Notes under the pieces: model-generated | Database searches by the model: none | Told to the model about the DNA's origin: nothing | What the model saw: only the letters and a program-made list of their open reading frames with translations | Source of the DNA: a bacterium UBP9_UBA1432 | Lineage (GTDB): Bacteria; Vulcanimicrobiota; Xenobia; Xenobiales; Xenobiaceae | Direction: 5' to 3' | NCBI GenBank assembly: GCA_002329445.1 | Contig: DCTU01000081.1 | Coordinates: 10,371 to 17,966 of the forward strand | Length of the DNA stretch: 7,596 nt | Translations under genes and position numbers: made by a program | In this document: positions 1 through 5,756 of the stretch, piece by piece | Numbering within the stretch: the stretch's first letter is position 1 | Layout of the letters: each line of letters opens with the position of its first letter

Positions 1-2
1 AT

Positions 3-782
3 GAGGAAGTGGCAGGCCCTCCTGCCTGGCCGGACTATCCCGAACCCGATTGGCTGGATCTGGCACCGTCGGCCCCCGAGGCCGAGTCGGCTCCAAGCCG
101 CCCGGACCTGGGCGAAGTCGCCGTGGAGCGTCCGCTGGACCAGAGACAGCGCGCCGAAATCCTGGCCACTCACTGGGCCGACCAGGCAGGCTGGCCCTCC
201 GTGGACATCCCTCGCCTGGCCCGGATCCTGGAATCCTGCCAGCACGGAGCGACCCGCGCCGCCTTGTGGCAGGCGATCCGGGAGGGTTGCTCCAGCGAGG
301 TGCTGGAGACCGCCTGCCTGGTACGAGCCATCTGGCTGGAGCACCCCGAGTTCATGACCCTGCCCACTGGGAGGCCTCCCAGGGGTTACCATCCCTCCCC
401 CTGTCCTGGGTGGAGGTTCTCACTGCGCCTCGCGATGACGGGCCCGGGGCCAGAACGGCTGCAGACCTACCTCGAGGAGCTCCACGACGAGTGGTATTCC
501 GACCCCAGGATCCATCGGCGCTGGAAAGCCTTCGAATACTACGTCCGCAATGATCTGGCGGCCAATGAGAAGGTCCTGCCGCTCCGCTGGCCCCGCACTC
601 CGGGGGGAACCAGGGCGTGCTCGATCCGGCTCAAGGGGGGATCCATCGGCGGAACCCACGCCCGAGCACAGCCACCCTCCAAAGGCGCCAGGGCCGCCCG
701 CACGAACGGATCCCGCAAACGAGCCCCTGACCAGAAATCCCCCAAGGCTCTCCAACTCACCTTCGAGATCGAGGTCGGATGA
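3..782 (+). CDS. Hypothetical protein, 3' portion of gene (start at or beyond left edge)
   Basis: I do not recognise this protein family. The frame is open to the left edge, and codons before the first in-window GTG (position 9) are also open (GAG GAA). That GTG has a GAGG only two bases upstream, too close for a good ribosome site, so the true start is probably outside the window. The visible part is about 257 residues. It has a Pro/acidic N-terminal stretch and a helical-looking middle rich in Trp, Leu and Glu. Around residues 161-185 (counted from GTG 9) is a Trp/Tyr/Arg-rich segment containing DEWYSDPRIHRRW. The last 60 or so residues are basic and low-complexity (RKRAPDQKSPK), probably disordered and possibly nucleic-acid binding. 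I see no catalytic motif, signal peptide or membrane segment. Codon use is typical of the neighbours. Its stop overlaps the helicase start (ATGA), which suggests translational coupling and a shared pathway. Confidence 0.75.
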   Translation, partial: EEVAGPPAWPDYPEPDWLDLAPSAPEAESAPSRPDLGEVAVERPLDQRQRAEILATHWADQAGWPSVDIPRLARILESCQHGATRAALWQAIREGCSSEVLETACLVRAIWLEHPEFMTLPTGRPPRGYHPSPCPGWRFSLRLAMTGPGPERLQTYLEELHDEWYSDPRIHRRWKAFEYYVRNDLAANEKVLPLRWPRTPGGTRACSIRLKGGSIGGTHARAQPPSKGARAARTNGSRKRAPDQKSPKALQLTFEIEVG

Positions 783-3604
783 TGCCCCTGAAGAGACTCA
801 CCCCGCTCGCCGGCTGCTGGGTTTCCAGAACCGACGGCGACGGACCCGGGGTCGTCCGCGAGACCACCCTGCAGGACGGCGAGACCCGGATCCTGGTCCA
901 GTGGCTGCGCCCCCCGAACCTGAGCTGGCATCGCCCGGAAGAGCTGGGTTCCGGCTTCCTGCTGGGCATGTCGGTCCAGGACATCCCGCGCTCCCGCACG
1001 CGCCCCTCCCTGGGCGAGGGGATCGTCCTGGAGAGCCGGGTGCTGGGCGGGCGAGATCAGGTCCTGGTCGAATTCCAGGCCTCCGGCCACCGGGCCTGGC
1101 TCCCCTTCGAGAACCTCCGCCAGATCAGCGGAGTCGAGGAGCGCTTCGAGCGCGGGCTCTTCGGGCCGCCCGGGAACTCCGAGCGATTGCGTCTGCGCTG
1201 CCTGGCGCGGGCCCTGGAATTGTGGAACGAGAACACCGGGGCCCTCTCCACCCTGGACATCGACCCCCTCCCCCACCAGGTGAACCTGGTCCACCACATC
1301 CTGGCCTCCGGAAACCTGAACTGGATGATCGCGGAGGACGTGGGTCTGGGCAAGACCATCGAGGTCGGCATGCTCCTGGCCGCCCTGCGCCAGCGCGGCT
1401 CGTTCCGACGCATCCTGATCGCCTGCCCGGCGGGCCTGACGCGCCAATGGCAGGAGGAGCTGGCCGACAAGTTCGCCTTCCGCGACTTCCAGGTCTACGG
1501 TCGGGACTTCGAGATCCACGATGTGGGGCACTGGAAGCTGCACGAGCGGGTCATCGCCTCGGTCGACCGCCTGAAGGCCGAAGGCCATCTGGAGCGCCTC
1601 CTCCAGGCCGAGCCCTGGGACCTGGTCGTGTTCGACGAAGCCCACAGGCTGTCTCGGCACCAACGCGGCTCGCGCTTCGAGGCCAGCGACAGGTTCCGGC
1701 TGGCGGCACACCTGCGAGGCCGCACCGACGCCATGCTGCTTCTGACGGCCACACCGCACCAGGGCCGAGAGGACCTCTTCCAGGCCCTTCTGGAGCTTCT
1801 GAGGCCCGAACTCCAGGCCAGCATCCGCACCCTGCGGGGCAACCCGGAGATCCTCGGCGACCTGGTGATCCGCAACTCCAAGGCCGAGGTGACCGACGCC
1901 GAGGGGCGCCTGCTCTTCCAAGGGAAGACCGTTCACGCGTTGCAGGTGGAGGGGTCGCCCGAGGATGAGGTCTTCAACCAGCGCCTCCAGGCCTACCTGA
2001 CCCGGGGCTACCAGGCGGGAGCCCGGTTGGGCATGCGCGGCCGGGCCATCGGCTTCGTGATGACCACCTACCGGAAGCTGGCGGCCTCCAGCGTGGCGGC
2101 CATCCACGGCGCCCTGGAACGCCGAAGAGAGCGCCTTCGCAGCGGCTCCCCCCCGACTGAGGCGGAGGGCGAAGAGTTCGACTCCAGGTTCCAGGGCGAG
2201 TGGGAAGAGCAACAGGCCGAGAGCACCGGCTTCTTCGAAGGCGAGCTGCCCCTCCTCGAAAAGGTCCTGGCCCAGACGGCCGCCCTGCTGCCCCGCGATC
2301 GCAAGCTGAAGCGCTTCCTGGACGGCCTCGTCGAGCATCTGCTGGCCAGGAACCCGCACGAGAAGCTGCTGGTCTTCACCGAGTATCGGGCCACCCAGGA
2401 ACACCTCCGTCGCGCCTTCGCCGAGCGCTTCGGGGCCGACCGCGTGGCGACCCTGCACGGCTCTCTCAACCACGACGAGAGGAGGGCCGTGGTGCAGGCT
2501 TTCAGGGGCCAGGAGGGCGTGCAGTTCCTGATCTCCACGGAGGCAGGCGGCGAAGGGCTGAACCTGCACGACCGCTGCCACGTGATGGCCAACTATGACC
2601 TCCCCTGGAACCCGATGCGGCTGGTCCAGCGCGTGGGACGGCTGTACCGCTATGGCCAGACGCGCCAGGTGGTGGTCTTCAACATCCATTCCCCGCAGAC
2701 GCTCGACTCCAAGATCACCGTGGACCTGTATGGGAAGATCCAGAAGGTGGTCGAGGACCTCTCGGTCCTGGGAGGCGAATTCCGCCCCGGCCTGGAGGAC
2801 GAGATCCTCGGCCAGCTTGCCGACGTCCTGGAGGTGGAGGAGATCCTGGAGGCTGCCGCCCACCAGGCCCCCCACCAGACCGAGGCCATGCTGGAGGAAG
2901 CCCTGGACCGCGCGCGTCAGGCGGTGGAGAGGCAGCGGGAGCTCTTCGCCTGGGCCGCCCGCACCGGGGCGGGCGAGTTCCGGAACGAGCTGAACCTGGC
3001 GGACCAGCACCTGCGCTCGTTCGTGGAGGGGATGTGCGCGGTCATGGGCGTGGAGATCCTGGGCCGCACCCACCAGGGCTCGACCCTGGAACTGCGCCTG
3101 CCCCAGGACCTGGCGGACGAATTGGGGCGCCGTGCCCGACGCGCCCGCGTCACCACCCGCCGCCAGGTGGCCCGCAACGACGACTCGGTCGAGATGCTGG
3201 ACACCGAATCCCCGCTGCTTCGCCTCTACCTGTCGCGGGCGGGCGAGCTGGACTTCGACGGGAGGGCGGCCCTGTGCCCGGACCTGCCCGGGAGGGCCGT
3301 GGTGGCCTCCATCCTGCGCTGGCAGAATGACCAGGGGCGCCGGATGCGCCAGGAACTGGCGATGGTCTCGATGCAGGACGGCGCCACCTGGCGCCTCAAC
3401 GACGAAGCCCTCAGCCGATGGCTCAGCCAGCCCGCAGCCGAGGCCACCGGCCAGACACCCCCCGACCGCGCCGGAGCCCGAGCAATCCTGGCCTGCGCCA
3501 GGCAGGCCTTCGACCAGCGCCTGGCCGCCGTCTCGAACCTCGACCTGCACCCGGAAGGCCTCGAGCTGGTGGCGGCAGGCTGCCGGGGGCGGGAGATGGG
3601 GTGA
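779..3604 (+). CDS. SNF2/RapA-family DEAD/DEAH-box helicase-translocase
   Basis: This 941-residue protein is an ATP-dependent double-stranded DNA translocase of helicase superfamily 2, SNF2 group. Two SH3/Tudor-like repeats open it (about residues 12-56 and 79-113), as in RapA. Lobe 1 has motif I EDVGLGKT (186-193, Lys192), motif II DEAH (286-289) and motif III TATPH (323-327). Lobe 2 has LLVFTEY (530-536), motif V STEAGGEGLNL (586-596) and motif VI QRVGRLYRYGQ (617-627), with the Arg fingers intact. Between the lobes, about residues 455-490, is a charged insertion. The C-terminal 300 residues are helical and charged, with a TTRRQVA...ESPLLRLYL segment like those of RapA-type helicases. Either ATG 779 or ATG 782 could start it; GAGG at 771-774 fits 782 better by spacing. 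It overlaps the upstream stop. RapA itself acts on RNA polymerase, whereas DrmD (DISARM) and DpdE (Dpd) are defence-linked relatives. The neighbours here favour a defence-type role over housekeeping RapA, but this is inference. Confidence 0.95.
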   Translation: MMPLKRLTPLAGCWVSRTDGDGPGVVRETTLQDGETRILVQWLRPPNLSWHRPEELGSGFLLGMSVQDIPRSRTRPSLGEGIVLESRVLGGRDQVLVEFQASGHRAWLPFENLRQISGVEERFERGLFGPPGNSERLRLRCLARALELWNENTGALSTLDIDPLPHQVNLVHHILASGNLNWMIAEDVGLGKTIEVGMLLAALRQRGSFRRILIACPAGLTRQWQEELADKFAFRDFQVYGRDFEIHDVGHWKLHERVIASVDRLKAEGHLERLLQAEPWDLVVFDEAHRLSRHQRGSRFEASDRFRLAAHLRGRTDAMLLLTATPHQGREDLFQALLELLRPELQASIRTLRGNPEILGDLVIRNSKAEVTDAEGRLLFQGKTVHALQVEGSPEDEVFNQRLQAYLTRGYQAGARLGMRGRAIGFVMTTYRKLAASSVAAIHGALERRRERLRSGSPPTEAEGEEFDSRFQGEWEEQQAESTGFFEGELPLLEKVLAQTAALLPRDRKLKRFLDGLVEHLLARNPHEKLLVFTEYRATQEHLRRAFAERFGADRVATLHGSLNHDERRAVVQAFRGQEGVQFLISTEAGGEGLNLHDRCHVMANYDLPWNPMRLVQRVGRLYRYGQTRQVVVFNIHSPQTLDSKITVDLYGKIQKVVEDLSVLGGEFRPGLEDEILGQLADVLEVEEILEAAAHQAPHQTEAMLEEALDRARQAVERQRELFAWAARTGAGEFRNELNLADQHLRSFVEGMCAVMGVEILGRTHQGSTLELRLPQDLADELGRRARRARVTTRRQVARNDDSVEMLDTESPLLRLYLSRAGELDFDGRAALCPDLPGRAVVASILRWQNDQGRRMRQELAMVSMQDGATWRLNDEALSRWLSQPAAEATGQTPPDRAGARAILACARQAFDQRLAAVSNLDLHPEGLELVAAGCRGREMG

Positions 3605-3664
3605 GAGAGGGGGGGGGGAAGTGGCGAGGGTGGAGAGGGGGCAAGAGCGAGGGGCACTGGGGGG
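3585..3664 (+). repeat. G-tract cluster with a 10-G homopolymer (potential G-quadruplex)
   Basis: Eight runs of three or more G lie on the plus strand within 80 bases: 3585-3589, 3591-3593, 3598-3601, 3609-3618 (ten G), 3628-3630, 3637-3641, 3651-3654 and 3659-3664. Most loops between them are short, one to nine bases. The cluster starts in the last codons of the helicase gene and runs into the spacer. It could fold as one or more G-quadruplexes in the DNA or the mRNA. The 10-G run is the kind of tract that slips during replication, but it lies after the helicase stop, so slippage would alter the spacer and not the helicase. It is also a likely site of sequencing error. Confidence 0.7.
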
Positions 3665-3797
3665 CGCCGAGGCCCGCGCTCCGCGAATCCAGCATGTTTC
3701 CCAGGAGATTCCTGCGAAAGATGGTGGAGATCGGGCACTGCCAAGCAGGGAACGCGAGCAGCCACGGACCACCGCCCCACAGTCACGCCAAAAGAAG
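3605..3797. other. Intergenic spacer between helicase and GTPase genes
   Basis: This 193-base spacer is the only sizeable break between genes in the window. Its first 60 bases are the G-tract cluster. After that, base composition becomes more mixed and third-position G/C bias is lost in all frames, so I see no convincing small gene. A weak hairpin (CAGGA, loop GAT, TCCTG, 3702-3714) is present without a T run, so it is not a convincing terminator. No clear -35/-10 promoter pair could be picked out by eye. The region may extend to about 3950 if the next gene starts later than the ATG at 3798. Confidence 0.6.
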
Positions 3798-5756
3798 ATG
3801 CGAAATATTCTTCGAGATATCTCGGAGACAAGAGCACAGAGATTGCCCCATGCCAGGAGGAGTCACCCGGGAAGCCTCTCGAAGCCTCGAGGCTTATACG
3901 ATCCCTCGAGGAGACCCACGATACCGATTCCCTACGCCTCGTCCTCATCTCGGAGCGAAGTCCGCGACTTTCTGAAATACATCGAGAGGGTTCTTCTGGA
4001 ACACCGCACATTGGATCCGTTGCGGAAGCAAACGCCCGAACTGGACTTCGGCACCGCCGCAGCCCGGACCCAAGAGATCCGAAAGCGCTACGAGGAACCC
4101 TTCCGCTTGGCCTTCGTCGGCGAGTTCAAGGCCGGCAAGAGCGCCCTGATCAACGCTCTGCTGGGCCGCCGGCGCCTGATACCGGAAGGGGCCACCCCGA
4201 CCACCGGAGCCATCACGGAGGTCTGGTTCGCTACCGAGGAACGCGGTGAAGTCCTTGACCACCAAGGGAACGTGGTGTTCCAGGGCTCCCTGGCCGAGGC
4301 TGCACGGCATGCCGACCAGCGCACGCCAGAGGGGAAACGGGCCAGCGGCCACGGGGTCCGGGTGCTCCTGTATGTGAATGCCGATCTGCTCAGGGACCTG
4401 GTGATCATCGACACTCCGGGCCTGGGCGCCAACGCCGAGGACGACAAGGCCACCCTCCGATCCCTGCATCTGGCGGATGCCGCCATCCTGGTCCTCAACG
4501 GCCTGCAACCCGGGGGCGAGGATTCGCTCGTCCTGTGCGAGCAACTCCGGCGCACCAAGCGGAAGATGGTCGCCGCCGTGACCCGGGTCGACCTGGCGAC
4601 GCTCCCCGAAGACTCCGTCCGGGCAGCCAAGGAGGCCTTCGGCGATGTGCTCGAGGGGGAGCCGATCGGCGTCTCCTCGCCTCGGATCCTGGAGGCCCTG
4701 GAGCGACTCGAGACTGCCGAGGCTGGTGAGGCCGCTCAAGCCAGGACCGACCTGGAAGATTCCGGCTACGCCCTGCTGCAAGAGGCGATCCAGGACGCCC
4801 TGATCGGCCCGGGACAAGGCAGCACGGCCCGCCAGCACCGGACGGTGGCCGACCTGCGCGAGGTCTTCCGCAGGCTTCGGGCCGGGGCCGACGAGGAGGC
4901 GGATCTGGCCAGCGGCGCGGCCGAGAAGGCCAAGGCCGAGCAGAGCCAGGCCCTGCACACGGTCAACGAGATCCTGGGTCCCAAGGTACCCTGGTTGGAT
5001 GCCAGGATCGAGGACATCGTCGGCAAGCACGTCAGCGAATTCATCAACGACCTGCAGGAAGCGATCGACGTGTTCATCGACGACCTGTTCGAGCACCCCC
5101 TCGAGTTCGGTTTTGACTCGATCCTGGCCAGATTCTCGCAAGACCGGAAGGCAGAACTGAATCAGAACCTCCACGACAGGTTCCGGGAGATATTTCCGGA
5201 TTCTCGAGCGGAGATCTGCGCGGAGACCATCCAGAGAGCCGTCACCCGCCTCCTCGACATGGAATGGCATGAGATCGGACGGCAACTCCCCCCCCTGGAC
5301 GACGTCGGCGGCTTCGACCCCAGAGGCCTGGCGACGAAGGTGTGCCAGCATCTGGGGGAGATTGCGGTCGTATTGCTCAGTGAAGTTGGAGCCATGGTTC
5401 TGCTCTTCTTCGTCCCTGGCGGGGTCATCGTCGACGTAATCTGGATCCTCCTCTCCTCCGGCCTGGGCGTCCACCTCCTCAGCCGGCAGGTTCCCCGGAT
5501 CGGAAAGACCAAACGCGAAGCCAGGGTCCGGGTGCGCAACCTGGACAAGGAGATGACCTTCAGAGTCTGCAAGACGCTCTGGGAGGTCAACCGGCAAACG
5601 GGGGACATGGCCAGGGCCCCCTACCTCGAAGCGGCCACGTCGAAGGACAAGGAGCGCCAGGACTCCGTGGCTCTGGCCGAGCGCTGGCGAGATGCCGCGG
5701 CCGACCTGAGGCGCCTCGACAAGAGATCCGCCGAGTACCTGGAGACCCCGGCGTGA
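3798..5756 (+). CDS. Dynamin-like GTPase with membrane segment
   Basis: From ATG 3798 this encodes 652 residues, typical of bacterial dynamin-like proteins, which use GTP to bind, tubulate or fuse membranes. The GTPase domain shows G1 GEFKAGKS (108-115), a switch-I Thr in TPTTGAIT (133-140), G3 DTPGLG (205-210) and a G4-like TRVD (262-265) with Arg where Lys is usual. A long helical region follows, about 340-520. Residues 522-561 are strongly hydrophobic (AVVLLSEVGAMVLLFFVPGG, then IVDVIWILL), probably a paddle or membrane anchor. A charged helical tail (about 610-650) ends the protein. The start is uncertain. ATG 3798 lacks a good ribosome site, and codons before about 3945 lack the G/C-ending bias of the rest. 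A TTG at 4011, or a non-standard ATA 3921 seven bases after GAGGAG (3908-3913), are alternatives. The 3' end overlaps the next gene by four bases. Confidence 0.88.
   Translation: MRNILRDISETRAQRLPHARRSHPGSLSKPRGLYDPSRRPTIPIPYASSSSRSEVRDFLKYIERVLLEHRTLDPLRKQTPELDFGTAAARTQEIRKRYEEPFRLAFVGEFKAGKSALINALLGRRRLIPEGATPTTGAITEVWFATEERGEVLDHQGNVVFQGSLAEAARHADQRTPEGKRASGHGVRVLLYVNADLLRDLVIIDTPGLGANAEDDKATLRSLHLADAAILVLNGLQPGGEDSLVLCEQLRRTKRKMVAAVTRVDLATLPEDSVRAAKEAFGDVLEGEPIGVSSPRILEALERLETAEAGEAAQARTDLEDSGYALLQEAIQDALIGPGQGSTARQHRTVADLREVFRRLRAGADEEADLASGAAEKAKAEQSQALHTVNEILGPKVPWLDARIEDIVGKHVSEFINDLQEAIDVFIDDLFEHPLEFGFDSILARFSQDRKAELNQNLHDRFREIFPDSRAEICAETIQRAVTRLLDMEWHEIGRQLPPLDDVGGFDPRGLATKVCQHLGEIAVVLLSEVGAMVLLFFVPGGVIVDVIWILLSSGLGVHLLSRQVPRIGKTKREARVRVRNLDKEMTFRVCKTLWEVNRQTGDMARAPYLEAATSKDKERQDSVALAERWRDAAADLRRLDKRSAEYLETPA
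3809..3828. promoter_or_regulatory. Palindrome, possible operator (CGAGATATCTCG core)
   Basis: Positions 3813-3824 form a perfect 12-base palindrome, CGAGATATCTCG. It extends to an imperfect 20-base inverted repeat, TCTTCGAGATATCTCGGAGA, with a single T/G mismatch pair. It lies in the most A/T-rich part of the window, just ahead of the GTPase module, where a dimeric regulator could bind. It would fall inside the coding sequence if the GTPase starts at ATG 3798, so it also bears on that start. The palindrome itself is seen directly; an operator role is inferred. Confidence 0.35.
3882..3911. promoter_or_regulatory. Second palindrome with repeated CCTCGAGG motif, possible operator pair
   Basis: AAGCCTCGAGGCTT at 3882-3895 is a perfect 14-base palindrome. 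Its core CCTCGAGG (3885-3892) recurs exactly at 3904-3911, 19 bases downstream, or close to two helical turns. The octamer GAAGCCTC is also directly repeated ten bases apart (3871 and 3881). An A/T-rich patch, TTATACGAT, sits between the two cores. Two same-face copies of a palindromic core upstream of the GTPase domain suggest a dimer-pair binding site, but no regulator gene is visible here. Chance is possible in a GC-rich background. Confidence 0.3.
5741..5744 (+). promoter_or_regulatory. Ribosome binding site (GGAG) for the second GTPase-like gene
   Basis: GGAG lies inside the 3' end of the dynamin-like gene, eight bases before the GTG at 5753. This spacing supports GTG 5753 as the start and fits coupling through the GTGA stop/start overlap. 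Confidence 0.6.

Noticed and set aside
550..1968. A 472-residue plus-strand frame overlapping the upstream gene and the helicase
   Set aside because: The product is extremely rich in Pro, Arg and Gly without structure, which is typical of an off-frame reading of G/C-ending codons.
779..3604. Housekeeping RapA assignment and symbol for the helicase
   Set aside because: The motif architecture is RapA-like, but the neighbours are not those of a housekeeping gene and DrmD/DpdE-type relatives share the same motifs. Without a database comparison a symbol is not justified.
3702..3714. Hairpin CAGGA-GAT-TCCTG as a terminator after the helicase gene
   Set aside because: The stem is only five base pairs and is not followed by a T run.
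539..3772. A 1077-residue minus-strand open frame opposite the helicase gene
   Set aside because: It is the antisense shadow of a gene with all SNF2 motifs in order. Its translation is low-complexity, rich in Gln, Gly, His and Leu, with no recognisable domain. Long antisense frames are expected in high-GC DNA.
3621..3797. An earlier GTG start (3621) for the dynamin-like gene, just after the G run
   Set aside because: It would add 59 low-complexity residues, and the purine-rich sequence before it is the G homopolymer and not a true Shine-Dalgarno element.
3694..3975. Possible small gene in the spacer (ATG 3694, about 93 residues)
   Set aside because: There is no ribosome site and no codon bias, the composition is unlike the neighbours, and it runs into the dynamin-like gene in another frame.
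3945..5597. A 550-residue minus-strand open frame opposite the dynamin-like gene
   Set aside because: The plus strand carries intact G1, G3 and hydrophobic paddle features, while the minus-strand product shows only repetitive Leu/Gly/Gln/Val composition.
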